Origin: Aerococcus agrisoli | GTDB taxonomy: Bacteria; Bacillota; Bacilli; Lactobacillales; Aerococcaceae | Reading direction: 5' to 3' | NCBI RefSeq assembly: GCF_003797145.1 | Contig: NZ_RKMG01000008.1 | Span: 1-64,000 of the forward strand | DNA length: 64,000 bases | In this document: positions 1 through 8,093 of the stretch, in pieces | Layout of the letters: each line of letters opens with the position of its first letter | Position numbering within the stretch: the stretch's first letter is position 1 | Made by a program: the position numbers and the translations under genes | The notes under the pieces: model-generated | Databases searched by the model: none | Seen by the model: the letters and a program-made list of their open reading frames with translations, nothing else | What the model was told of the DNA's origin: nothing

Positions 1-24
1 ACATTAAATGTCGAAGAGCCATTA

Positions 25-1548
25 TTAGTAGTCTCTTTCGTCATCGAATAAATCTCCTTCTAGTGATTCATCGATTTTGGCGCGGTCAGAGGCTGAGATG
101 TCGCCAAGTGTGTTCAGGATTGGGAAGCGGACGTGGAAGATGGACCCGTTGCCGAGTTCACTTTCTACGAAGATGGATCCTTTGTATCCTTTGATTAATT
201 CTTTGGCGATGGATAGGCCTAGTCCGTTACCGCCGCGTTCACGTGAACGTGCTTTGTCGACCCGGTAGAAGCGGTTGAAGACGCGGTTTTGGTCTTCTTG
301 GGACATTCCTTCCCCGAAGTCTTGGACGGCGATTTCGATATAGTCAACGGCATTGGTCGCTACGGAAATATGAATTTCTTTGCGGTCCGCTGAGTATTTC
401 ACGGCGTTATCCAGTAAAATGATCAGTATTTGCTCTAAATGGTTGCGGTAAATTTGGATTTCATAATTACGGCGCAAGTCATTTTCAAGGAAGAAGTCGA
501 AGTCAGGATACAAGACTTTGAAGTTTTGGTATACCTGGTTGATGACTTCGTTGATGAGTGTTGTTTTATCATAGTACTGGGTGTCTACTTGTCCTGCACG
601 TGATAGGTCCAACATTTCTTGGACTAAAATCTTCATACGTTCCAACTCGTTGGTTGAAGCGGATAAGGATTCTTCCAAGATTTCTGGGTCATCTTTCCCC
701 CATCGATTCAACATGTTTAGATGTCCTTCGATGATGGCAACTGGTGTCCGTAACTCATGTGATACGTCTTCCACAAAGTGAATTTGTTGGTCGATATAGT
801 CACTGGTTTGATCTAGCATTTGGTTAATTCCTTCAGATATCTCGGTAAATTCACCGTGATAATCCGTAACGTTCAAACGACGATCTGCGATATTATCTGC
901 TGTAATATTTTTCAGGAATCGTTTCATGCTTTGGATTGGTTGTAGGAATAAGTAGGCAATCCCAAAACCAAATACAATGGCGATGGCTAGGTTGATCAGT
1001 ATCATCGTTACCCATGCCAATTGTTCATCCGCGACTTGATCACGCACTTCTTGACTATCGAAGCTGACGAAGTAGTAACCTACTTGCTCGTTACCATCGT
1101 AAAGCATTTGATAAGTTAGGAAGTTACCGGTAAGTTCGTTTTGGGTACGACCGGTTTCACGTGCTGTGGTAAAGATATCCACGGAATCACCTGAGTTATA
1201 GATTAAGTTACCTTCTTGGTTATAGACTTGAATCTTCACGTGCTTTTGGGTCAAATATTCTTCGAGTGAGATATTTTCCATGGTCACGCGTGTTTGAAAA
1301 GCTTGGCGGACTTCAGCAGCTGGTTTATTCACTAAGGAATTCATATAGTCTTGCAGGTAGCTATCGATATCGGCTACTTCTTGGACATAATCATTCTTGA
1401 TGTCTTGTTGGTCTTGATAACTGGTAATGCTGGGGCTTACACTCAAGGCTAACAAAAATAAACTAGATAAAATTAAGCCCCACTTCCAAATTAATGAAAA
1501 TGGGTGCTCTAATTTTGACTTGAAGTCATTGAAAAATGATTCAATCAT
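25..1548 (-). CDS. Sensor histidine kinase, CovS/ArlS type
   Basis: Membrane sensor kinase that should autophosphorylate and pass phosphate to the adjacent response regulator. Two membrane segments (about residues 18-42 and 178-202) frame an extracellular sensor domain of about 135 residues. A HAMP linker follows, then the dimerisation helix with the phosphoacceptor in DVSHELRTP (His264), then the ATPase domain with an N-box (LDNAVKYS), DFGEGMS and GLGLSIAKEL. Its start overlaps the regulator stop by one base (TAATG), so the pair is translationally coupled. The family resemblance is to CovS/CsrS of streptococci and ArlS of staphylococci; the signal sensed cannot be read from the sequence. Length (507 aa) is normal for the family. 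Confidence 0.93.
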   Translation of the reverse strand: MIESFFNDFKSKLEHPFSLIWKWGLILSSLFLLALSVSPSITSYQDQQDIKNDYVQEVADIDSYLQDYMNSLVNKPAAEVRQAFQTRVTMENISLEEYLTQKHVKIQVYNQEGNLIYNSGDSVDIFTTARETGRTQNELTGNFLTYQMLYDGNEQVGYYFVSFDSQEVRDQVADEQLAWVTMILINLAIAIVFGFGIAYLFLQPIQSMKRFLKNITADNIADRRLNVTDYHGEFTEISEGINQMLDQTSDYIDQQIHFVEDVSHELRTPVAIIEGHLNMLNRWGKDDPEILEESLSASTNELERMKILVQEMLDLSRAGQVDTQYYDKTTLINEVINQVYQNFKVLYPDFDFFLENDLRRNYEIQIYRNHLEQILIILLDNAVKYSADRKEIHISVATNAVDYIEIAVQDFGEGMSQEDQNRVFNRFYRVDKARSRERGGNGLGLSIAKELIKGYKGSIFVESELGNGSIFHVRFPILNTLGDISASDRAKIDESLEGDLFDDERDY

Positions 1549-2255
1549 TATTCAGGGGTCCTCATCACATAGCCCGTACCACGGACAGTTTGGATGTAAC
1601 CTGGTTGACCATCAACGTCGATTTTGTTACGTAGGTAACGGATGTATACATCCACAACGTTTGTTTCAACTTCAGTTGTATAGCCCCATACTTTGTTTAA
1701 CAGTTCAGTACGTGGTAATACGACGTTAACGTTTTCCATTAACATTACCAACAATTCGTACTCACGTTTTGTTAAATCGATGATTTCATCACCACGACGC
1801 ACGATACGATTTTCTTTCTCAACTGATAAGTCGCGGAAAGTAATCTTTGTTTGTTTGTGGTGTTGTTGTTCTTCTTCGATATCGATACGACGAAGTAAAG
1901 CACGGATACGTGCTAATAATTCTTCAATCGCGAAAGGCTTAACGATGTAATCGTCAGCCCCGTGATCAAAACCAGATACGCGGTCAATTACCGAGTCTCT
2001 GGCAGTCATAATAATAATTGGTACATCAGATGTTGGTCGTAAACGACGACATACTTCAATACCGTTGATTTCTGGCAACATCAAGTCAAGTAAGACTAAG
2101 TCCCATTCTTCTGCTTGTGCGCGTTCTAAACCAACACGGCCATCTTTAGCGATTTCCGTTTCATAGCCTTCGTGTTGAAGTTCTAGTTCAACGAAGCGTG
2201 CTAAGTTTTTTTCGTCTTCGACAATCAAGACGCGTCTTTTTTTATCTTCACCCAT
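1548..2255 (-). CDS. Response regulator, CovR/ArlR type (OmpR family)
   Basis: DNA-binding partner of the downstream kinase. The receiver domain occupies residues 8-120, with the acidic pocket near the N-terminus, the phosphoacceptor in LVLLDLMLP (Asp57) and the conserved Lys in YIVKPF. A winged-helix effector domain follows, ending in the typical VRGTGYVM strand. The receiver segment with ARDSVIDRVSGFDHGADDY is close to CovR and ArlR, which are global regulators of surface and virulence genes in relatives; targets here are unknown. The ribosome site AAGGTGA lies just before the ATG. The gene follows gnd by 42 bases, with a short AATGGTT/AACCATT hairpin between but no T-tract, so read-through from gnd is possible. 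Confidence 0.95.
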   Translation of the reverse strand: MGEDKKRRVLIVEDEKNLARFVELELQHEGYETEIAKDGRVGLERAQAEEWDLVLLDLMLPEINGIEVCRRLRPTSDVPIIIMTARDSVIDRVSGFDHGADDYIVKPFAIEELLARIRALLRRIDIEEEQQHHKQTKITFRDLSVEKENRIVRRGDEIIDLTKREYELLVMLMENVNVVLPRTELLNKVWGYTTEVETNVVDVYIRYLRNKIDVDGQPGYIQTVRGTGYVMRTPE

Positions 2256-2297
2256 ATTTTCACCTTATTTCCTGCATAATTTAATGGTTAAACCATT

Positions 2298-3731
2298 TTA
2301 CGCATCAATTTGTTCTTCAGTATCCCATAGTAAATGGTAAGAACCTTCTGCATCTGTACGTTCGTAAGTATGCGCACCGAAGTAGTCACGTTGTGCTTGA
2401 ATAATGTTTGCTGGTAATACTTCTGAACGGTAGCTGTCGTAGTAAGACAATGCTGAAGTGAAACCAGGAACAGGTACACCTGCGCGGATAGCTTCTGCTG
2501 CTACTTCACGAGTTGCTTGTTGGTAATCTTTAGCGATTTCTACGAAGTATTCATCTAATAAGATGTTTTCTAAGTCAGCGTCATTTTCGTAAGCATCCAT
2601 GATTTTTTCAAGGAAGCCTGCACGGATGATACATCCAGCACGGAAGATTGCTGCGATTTCTTTGTAGTTTAAGTTCCAGTCATACATTTCTGATGCAGTA
2701 CGGTATTGGTAGAAACCTTGTGCATAAGACATGATTTTAGAGAAGTATAAAGCTTTACGGATTTTTTCAACGAATTCGTCTTTGTTTCCGTCAAATGCAG
2801 CTGCATCTGGGCCAGCTAATACTTTAGAAGCACGTACACGTTGGTCTTTCAATGCTGAAATGTAACGAGCGTATACTGATTCTGTAATTGTTTGTAATGG
2901 TACACCAACATCTAATGCTGATTGAGAAGTCCATTTACCAGTACCTTTGTTACCTGCACGGTCTAAAATAACATCAACCATTGGTTTGCCTGTTTCTGGA
3001 TCTTTCTTAGTTAAGATGTCAGCAGTGATTTCGATAAGGAAGCTATCTAATTCACCTTTGTTCCATTCAGCAAAGTGATCAGCGATTTCTTCAACTGGTA
3101 AATCTAAGTGACGACGTAATAAATCGTATGTTTCAGCGATTAATTGCATATCACCGTATTCAATACCGTTGTGGACCATTTTTACGTAGTGACCAGCTCC
3201 GTTAGGGCCGATGTAAGTAACACATGGTGCGCCATCGCTTGGTGCTTTTGCTGCGATTTGTTTCAAGATTGGTTCAACGATGTCGTAAGCTTCTTTTGGA
3301 CCACCTGGCATCAAGCTAGGGCCTTTAAGTGCGCCTTCTTCACCACCTGAAACACCCATACCGATGAAGTGTACACCAGTACCGTTGATTTCTTGTGAAC
3401 GACGGATTGTATCTTGGAAGAATGTGTTACCACCATCGATGATAACGTCATCTTTTTCAAGTAATGGCATTAATTGGCTGATTGTTGCATCAGTTGCTTT
3501 ACCAGCTTGAACCATTAATAAAATACGACGAGGTGTTTCAAGAGAGTTTACAAACTCTTCTACTGTTTCAGTTAATACTAAGTTTTTATCTGGATTTTCA
3601 TCAACAACAGCTTGCGCTTTGCTTGTTGTACGGTTAAATACGGCTACAGTGTAACCACGGCTTTCGATATTTAACGCTAAGTTTTTGCCCATTACGGCCA
3701 TTCCGACTACACCAATTTGTGCTTTAGTCAT
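2298..3731 (-). CDS. gnd: 6-phosphogluconate dehydrogenase (decarboxylating)
   Basis: Oxidative pentose phosphate pathway enzyme: 6-phosphogluconate + NADP+ to ribulose 5-phosphate + CO2 + NADPH, cytosolic dimer. The Rossmann fold at the N-terminus ([10 protein letters not shown]) and NRTTSK match the NADP site. The catalytic segment [15 protein letters not shown] holds Lys184 and Glu191, equivalent to the general base and acid of the family. The 477 aa length is standard. The frame stays open 16 codons further upstream, but an AGGAGG ribosome site sits just before the chosen ATG (MTKAQIG), which also matches family N-termini. Upstream lies an untranslated stretch of about 135 bases with a promoter-like TGGTATAAT. 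Confidence 0.97.
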   Translation of the reverse strand: MTKAQIGVVGMAVMGKNLALNIESRGYTVAVFNRTTSKAQAVVDENPDKNLVLTETVEEFVNSLETPRRILLMVQAGKATDATISQLMPLLEKDDVIIDGGNTFFQDTIRRSQEINGTGVHFIGMGVSGGEEGALKGPSLMPGGPKEAYDIVEPILKQIAAKAPSDGAPCVTYIGPNGAGHYVKMVHNGIEYGDMQLIAETYDLLRRHLDLPVEEIADHFAEWNKGELDSFLIEITADILTKKDPETGKPMVDVILDRAGNKGTGKWTSQSALDVGVPLQTITESVYARYISALKDQRVRASKVLAGPDAAAFDGNKDEFVEKIRKALYFSKIMSYAQGFYQYRTASEMYDWNLNYKEIAAIFRAGCIIRAGFLEKIMDAYENDADLENILLDEYFVEIAKDYQQATREVAAEAIRAGVPVPGFTSALSYYDSYRSEVLPANIIQAQRDYFGAHTYERTDAEGSYHLLWDTEEQIDA

Positions 3732-3869
3732 GTATTTTTTCCTCCTTAAGGTAACAAAAAGATGATAAAACCTTCTCATATAGTATCAAAAAATCTAATA
3801 TTTTAAAAGTATCTCATCAATATCAAAGCAAAATTAACTCTAAAATTAAGAGCATATTCATAATTCGTA

Positions 3870-3881
3870 ATCATTATACCA
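3870..3881 (-). promoter_or_regulatory. Candidate extended -10 promoter of gnd
   Basis: On the minus strand TGGTATAAT gives an extended -10 (TATAAT at 3873-3878). No good -35 box is visible, which is tolerated with an extended -10. Transcription from here would give a leader of roughly 130 bases before gnd. Confidence 0.45.
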
Positions 3882-3934
3882 CTTTATTAGAAAAATTCAT
3901 TTCTGAGAAGCCTTGAATATGTAAAATACTTTAA

Positions 3935-4182
3935 TGCTAGGACAAAAGTATGAAATCTTCGATTTTCGTCCTTGCAGTATACGTTCCTTATAGCCGTGGA
4001 CCTGCATTAGGATGTGAGAAAAAGCGTTCAGCCCTCAACCAGTGGAAGAATAGTGCCGTGTCACATGTAATGTGATGCAAACTATTCTGAAGTGGGCAGA
4101 GGGTTGCTTTTTCGAACTCTACTTGGAGCCTAGGTCTCGATTTCATCCTCTTTCACGGCATAGGAACTACACTTTTAGTCCT
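3935..4182 (+). repeat. Dispersed inverted repeat R1 (contains module copy A)
   Basis: Member of the intergenic repeat family seen at R2-R8. It begins GGACAAAAGT, then TCGATTTTCGTCCTTGCAGT, an arm with GTTCCTTATAGCCGTG and, at the far end, the complementary arm CACGGCATAGGAAC. The core words GGTCTCGATTTCATCC are shared with R2, R3 and R6. Between the GGACC after the left arm and the GGAGCC before the right core lies the 116-base structured module A. No coding potential is seen. Confidence 0.75.
4009..4124 (+). ncRNA. Candidate structured RNA/element, copy A
   Basis: Four helices can be drawn: P1 4018-4025/4106-4113, P2 4030-4036/4099-4105, P3 4047-4054/4081-4088 and P4 4061-4066/4070-4075. 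Copies B (29197-29311) and C (11545-11661) keep all four helices with different bases. Shared unpaired words are AGGATGTGA before P1, a GYTC bulge between P1 and P2, TGGA before P3, GAAG after P3 and GARCTCWACTT after P1. The orientation is assumed to be plus; transcription is not shown. It lies between divergent gnd and the DUF4044 gene, and a hairpin with a T-tract follows at 4222-4262 on plus. I do not recognise the family. Confidence 0.5.
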
Positions 4183-4221
4183 CTTATCGTCTATCAATAA
4201 TTTATTTTGAGCAAATCCACT

Positions 4222-4262
4222 GACGTGAACTTCTCTTTTAATGAATTGTTCTCGTCTTTTTT
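4222..4262 (+). terminator. Hairpin with T-tract after R1
   Basis: Nine-pair stem with one mismatch (4222-4230/4248-4256) followed by six T on plus. No plus-strand gene precedes it, only R1 with module A, so it could end a transcript carrying that module. Its loop resembles those of the hairpins at 43888 and 58030. Confidence 0.45.
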
Positions 4263-4279
4263 ATTAGCTTTTGTCCAGC

Positions 4280-4303
4280 CACAAAATACTTTTGTGTTAT
4301 AAT
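4280..4303 (+). promoter_or_regulatory. Promoter with inverted repeat before DUF4044 gene
   Basis: TATAAT at 4298-4303 is preceded directly by a perfect inverted repeat, CACAAAA-TAC-TTTTGTG (4280-4296), where a repressor could sit over the promoter. No consensus -35 at normal spacing is visible. Confidence 0.4.
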
Positions 4304-4333
4304 TACCAAGAGAAAATTATTAGGAGTATTAAA

Positions 4334-4501
4334 ATGGCGAACAAATCTAAAAAACAAAATTCAGAAAAACGTGGTTTCGATAAGATCTACGATAAGAAAG
4401 AAAATAAACTAGGCAAAATCTTCACTTGGGTGATGTTAATCCTTATTGTCAGCTCAGTAGTCCTTTCATTGGGATTCTCATTATATAGCTACTTTGGCTA
4501 A
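4334..4501 (+). CDS. DUF4044 family small membrane protein
   Basis: A 55-residue protein with a lysine-rich N-terminus (MANKSKKQNSEKRGFDKIYD) followed by one membrane helix (about residues 30-50). This two-part plan matches the DUF4044 family of small membrane proteins in Lactobacillales, whose role is unknown. The start was chosen by AGGAG eight bases upstream; an earlier in-frame ATG has no ribosome site and lies upstream of the -10 box. A strong terminator follows at once, so it is a single-gene unit. It stands alone between two intergenic repeats. Confidence 0.75.
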   Translation: MANKSKKQNSEKRGFDKIYDKKENKLGKIFTWVMLILIVSSVVLSLGFSLYSYFG

Positions 4502-4504
4502 TAG

Positions 4505-4545
4505 AAAGAACCTGAAAACGTAAATGTTTTCAGGTTCTTTTCATT
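4505..4545 (+). terminator. Terminator of the DUF4044 gene
   Basis: Perfect 15-pair stem (4505-4519/4526-4540) with a six-base loop, followed by T on plus. It starts four bases after the stop codon. Confidence 0.85.
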
Positions 4546-4626
4546 ATTCTTAGAATGTGTGTTGCTTTAGCCTCTGGCTATGAGTTTGGTTTGTTTTTGA
4601 ATTTGGTTTATTGATTTATGCATTTC

Positions 4627-4793
4627 GAGCCTTCGGCTTGTCGTGTATTGTCCTTTAAAAGCCGTCGGACCACCGGTAGCCAAGGTCTCCCGGCTTGAAA
4701 TCGAACCAAGGTCTCGATTTCATCCTTGTTCACGGCTAAAGGACATACACTTCCGCCTGCGGCTAAATAAATAGATCAGTTAATTGATGAGTT
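4627..4793 (+). repeat. Dispersed inverted repeat R2 (without module)
   Basis: Second sub-type of the repeat family. The left arm GTGTATTGTCCTTTAAAAGCC pairs with the right arm GGCTAAAGGACATACAC, and the core has GGTCTCGATTTCATCC. Where R1 and R6 carry the 115-base module, only seven bases separate GGACC from GCC. It ends with CCGCCTGCGGCT and a tail, TTAATTGATGAG, that recurs (reversed) at 23341 and 23757. Confidence 0.75.
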
Positions 4794-5510
4794 TATATAT
4801 TAAATAAAGCATTTTTGATTTGTGATGGGTTGGTGGTCGCACCAACCCTACCTTATAGGCACTATTGCCATATTTCAAATACGGAATCTTGTTTTTGAAA
4901 ATATCCCGATTTATTCTATTATGGATTGCCATTCTTGAATATATGCCGTTCATTTGTACTAATGAAAATTTTTGCTTGGATTGCTGGTGAATTGCTCCCA
5001 CAATTCTTGCAAATTATTAACATATGTCACCAAAAATGTGTAAAAAAGTTTCCAAGGTGTCTTATTTTTTTACATTTTTTGTGAAATTTTATTTTTTGGG
5101 TTTCATTTTGCTGAAAAACCTGTTATATTTGAAAACGTGTTTTTATTGCATGATAAATCACAAACTTTTGAAAATTTGGCCTGATTTTATATTTTATGTT
5201 TGGCTACAGGATTGCTGTGATTACGGTATTTTCAAGGGCTTCAGGGATGGATAAACCTATCAATTATGCGATTCCATCGCTTTCTAGCAAAAACATGCAC
5301 GCTTGAAAATAAATTTACATTTCCTTACCAAATCATTCGCTATTTTGTGTAATTGCGCCTATAATGCATATAAATAAGAATCAATATAAACAATCAGCCA
5401 ATTATTCGAACACTTTAGGCAGTTTCTCGTTATTGGCATCGGTGTGTCAGTCGATGTCCGTCTTTTTCACAATTTAAAAATGCCATTTTCACACTGCCTC
5501 ATTCTCATAT
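4794..5510. other. AT-rich gene-free island
   Basis: No convincing gene: the open frames here have poor composition and no ribosome sites. The segment at 4826-4900 is the reverse complement of 23255-23330 and includes a GGTTGG..CCAACC inverted repeat. The remainder is AT-rich with scattered words such as ATTTCAAAT and TTGAATAT but no clear unit. Confidence 0.5.
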
Positions 5511-5514
5511 TATT

Positions 5515-5542
5515 TTGCAAGGTTTTTCAAAATTGCTATAAT
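5515..5542 (+). promoter_or_regulatory. Promoter of the RpiR-type regulator
   Basis: TTGCAA (5515-5520), 16 bases, then TATAAT (5537-5542) with a TGC extension directly before it. The start codon follows 31 bases later. Confidence 0.7.
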
Positions 5543-5573
5543 TGAGAATATCACACAGAAAGGTCGTATAACC

Positions 5574-6428
5574 TTGGAAGAATTGTTTCATATAGACTAT
5601 CAAGATTTGACAGAAAGTGAACAGAAGATTGTTAATTACTTTAATGTCAATCAGGCTATGGCTCCTCTTCTTTCAATTACTGAAGTGAGTAAAGCCATAG
5701 GTATCAGTAATGCAACCCTATCACGCTTTTGTAGAAAGCTCGGCTTCAAGAATTTTAAAGAGCTGAAATTAGCCCTAGTTGCTAGCCAGGATGTCACCCC
5801 AGCAAGTAAACTGCAAAACGCCCTTCAAATGAAGCAGCAAAAGGACCTCGTTGAGGAAATGCCTTTTGTAACACAAAGGCTTTACCGTGATATTGATCAA
5901 ATTTTACAGACCATCGAACAATTAGACGATGAACAGTTTAGTAAGGCTGCTGAAATGATTACACAAAAGAAACGTATCTTTGTCTTTAGCAAAGGCGCTT
6001 CTAAATCTTTAGGTCACTTGCTATCCTTCCGTCTAAAACGTTTCGGTATCAACATTCAACATATTGGTTTGGGTGGTTCGGAAATCTTCGAAACCCTACA
6101 TAATGTCGGGTCAGATGATTTACTTGTCTTGTTTTTCTTCGGTAAATCACCGCGTGAAACGCAAGTGGTGTTTGATTATGCCACATCCATGAACATCGAT
6201 ACCATATGTTTTAGTGACCAACTTTACCGTAATCCAGGTAATATTGGCACCTTCCAATTTTATGTATCCCGTGGTGTACCTACGGAATATCATTCCTTAA
6301 CAAGTGCCATGTCCTTGATTGATGCCCTAGTGGTTGAAGTCAGTCGCATTGGCCCATCCTCATATCATGATCATTTACGCAAAATGCACAGCTTAAAAGA
6401 GCAATACAAAAAAGATATTCCACGTTAG
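5574..6428 (+). CDS. RpiR/MurR family transcriptional regulator
   Basis: Regulator of 284 aa with an N-terminal helix-turn-helix (about residues 15-75, ITEVSKAIGISNATLSRFCR) and a C-terminal SIS domain (about 125-250, beginning RIFVFSKGASKSLGHLLSF) that in this family binds a phosphosugar. The start is TTG, preceded by AAAGG at 11 bases. It stands alone between an AT-rich island and a convergent PHP gene, so no target operon is adjacent and the sugar cannot be named. A shared bidirectional hairpin closes the gene. Confidence 0.9.
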   Translation: MEELFHIDYQDLTESEQKIVNYFNVNQAMAPLLSITEVSKAIGISNATLSRFCRKLGFKNFKELKLALVASQDVTPASKLQNALQMKQQKDLVEEMPFVTQRLYRDIDQILQTIEQLDDEQFSKAAEMITQKKRIFVFSKGASKSLGHLLSFRLKRFGINIQHIGLGGSEIFETLHNVGSDDLLVLFFFGKSPRETQVVFDYATSMNIDTICFSDQLYRNPGNIGTFQFYVSRGVPTEYHSLTSAMSLIDALVVEVSRIGPSSYHDHLRKMHSLKEQYKKDIPR

Positions 6429-6460
6429 GCCTTGCCTAACTGGAATATCTTTTTTTGTGT
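6411..6460. terminator. Bidirectional terminator between RpiR and PHP genes
   Basis: Long stem 6411-6430/6434-6453 with a CTT loop, T-rich on plus and A-rich on the other side. It overlaps the end of the regulator gene and serves two convergent genes. Confidence 0.8.
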
Positions 6461-6463
6461 CTA

Positions 6464-7249
6464 TTATTCAATGACTAATTGGACGTCGTAAGAGCCGCCC
6501 GCTTTTTGTAATTCTTTTAGGGCTTTCTTTAATAAATTGGCGCCTTCGATTTTTTCTTGAATAGCTGGATGAACGAGCAATTCATAATCACCGCTGGCAA
6601 TTTCTTTACGGAAATCTGCGATGGTGTCGAATTCGCGTTTAAAGTCATTGATGACTGACCCGTATTGTAGGTATTGATGGGTATCAGACCCTGCTAAAAC
6701 GGGTTTACCGTATTGAGCGGCAACTTGTTTGATCTTGTCGACATTTGTTGGACCCATTAGGCCTGTATCTTTCCCGTTCAAGTCGAAGAAGTCGTACATG
6801 TCGATGAGGCTATCGTCTAAATTAAGGTTATTACAGCCCTTACGGTAGACGTGGGCTGCGCCAAATATCACGTCATACTTTTTCACCAATGGAAAAAGTT
6901 TTGCAGCCGGCAAGAAGTCAGAGACGGTTGAAATCGATAGGATTTCTTGGCGCAAGGCTTGGACTTCTTCGTAGTTACCGATGACTAAGTTATGCCCACC
7001 TTCCAAGATATCAATTTCCAGACCGGGAAAGACGCGGACGCCTTCAACTAGGAAGGTATCCCCTTGACGTTCGTATTTGTCATGGATATATTGATAAATT
7101 TTGTCAAATTCTTGGGTATTGAAATGTTCCGTCAAGGCGAGGGCTTCTACACCACGTTTCTTGGCTTCTTTGAATAAGTTTTGGGTGTATTGTTCTGAGA
7201 ATGGCAGGTTTTTCGCCAATTTCCCGTGGGTATGTGTGTCAATTCGCAA
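6464..7249 (-). CDS. PHP-domain metal-dependent hydrolase
   Basis: About 261 aa. The N-terminal RIDTHTHGK, ALTEHFN, GLEIDILEGGHN, AAHVYR and the late GSDTHQ are the metal-binding motifs of the PHP (polymerase and histidinol phosphatase) superfamily, so a phosphoesterase acting on a small phosphate ester is likely; the substrate is unknown. The start is put at a TTG with AAAGGAG eight bases ahead. The frame is open further upstream, but that part overlaps the transporter gene and lacks a ribosome site. It is the last gene of the ECF transporter operon, which suggests it processes the imported compound or a product of it. Confidence 0.8.
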   Translation of the reverse strand: MRIDTHTHGKLAKNLPFSEQYTQNLFKEAKKRGVEALALTEHFNTQEFDKIYQYIHDKYERQGDTFLVEGVRVFPGLEIDILEGGHNLVIGNYEEVQALRQEILSISTVSDFLPAAKLFPLVKKYDVIFGAAHVYRKGCNNLNLDDSLIDMYDFFDLNGKDTGLMGPTNVDKIKQVAAQYGKPVLAGSDTHQYLQYGSVINDFKREFDTIADFRKEIASGDYELLVHPAIQEKIEGANLLKKALKELQKAGGSYDVQLVIE

Positions 7250-7268
7250 AGTAAAGACTCCTTTATGA

Positions 7269-8093
7269 TCATTGTATCCAAAATACGCGAACGCCAATTA
7301 GGATGGCAAAATAGGCTACGGATAGACCGGTGAAAATCCAGTCCATGCGGCCAAATTTTAACCCTTGTAATTTCATGGCGCGTACTTTTTTATTGTTTAG
7401 TGCTTGATGGAAACCTTTAATTTCGAGAGCTTCCACTGTGGTGCGACTCCGTTTTGCCATATTTAGCATCAACGGATAGAATGCCTTCATCATGATTTTG
7501 ACTTGATAAACGACATTGTTGAATTTGCCTTTTAGCCCGACGTTTGATGGCCGGATGCCACGGATTTTATAGGATAATAAAATCGATTGATATTCTTCTA
7601 GTAAGATAGGTAAAATCCGGTAAGCGAAGGAAATGGCAAATGAGAATTTTTCGGGTAAACCGATGGCCATGATGCCATTGGCTAGTTTATCGGGGTCCAT
7701 ACCCGCAAAGGCGGTGATTGCCGCTAAGGAAACGACCGCTATTTTCACCGTTAATTGGATCAACGGCATAATACTTGAGCCGTCGCCACCAAAAACTAAA
7801 GTGAAAATAAAGAGAAAACCGGTTTGTGAGAAGATACCCAGGAAGAAAATGAATAAAATCAAGGGTACCGTACGTGCCAAACGGGTGGTCATGGCTACGA
7901 AAACCAATAGGCCACACAAGATAAACATATCATTGATAAACCATGGCACGAGACCAAATAAGAGATACCAGATAAACATGGTCCGTGGATCCAGCTTGGC
8001 AATCAGTGTTTCCTGATTCCCATAAGCATTTTTCAAGACCTGGTTTTTAATGGTGGAGATATTCAGTTTTTCTAGAATTTCTAAATCTTTCAT
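7269..8093 (-). CDS. ECF transporter transmembrane T component (CbiQ/EcfT type)
   Basis: Integral membrane coupling protein of 274 aa with about five to six hydrophobic segments. The two cytoplasmic coupling motifs that in EcfT read Ala-Arg-Gly are recognisable as SYKIRGIR and ALEIKGF; the second has Lys instead of Arg. Start chosen by GGAGGAG before ATG; its ATG overlaps the ATPase stop (ATGA). The order S, ATPase, T makes this a dedicated ECF transporter rather than the shared EcfAA'T module, which normally sits near ribosomal protein genes. Confidence 0.87.
   Translation of the reverse strand: MKDLEILEKLNISTIKNQVLKNAYGNQETLIAKLDPRTMFIWYLLFGLVPWFINDMFILCGLLVFVAMTTRLARTVPLILFIFFLGIFSQTGFLFIFTLVFGGDGSSIMPLIQLTVKIAVVSLAAITAFAGMDPDKLANGIMAIGLPEKFSFAISFAYRILPILLEEYQSILLSYKIRGIRPSNVGLKGKFNNVVYQVKIMMKAFYPLMLNMAKRSRTTVEALEIKGFHQALNNKKVRAMKLQGLKFGRMDWIFTGLSVAYFAILIGVRVFWIQ

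Noticed and set aside
25-3731. Horizontally acquired covRS-gnd segment
   Set aside because: No change in base or codon use, no flanking mobile element; ordinary core genes.
4780-5254. Two short open frames in the AT-rich island
   Set aside because: No ribosome sites, AT-driven composition (Phe, Leu, Tyr, Lys), and one lies in a block repeated elsewhere in reverse.
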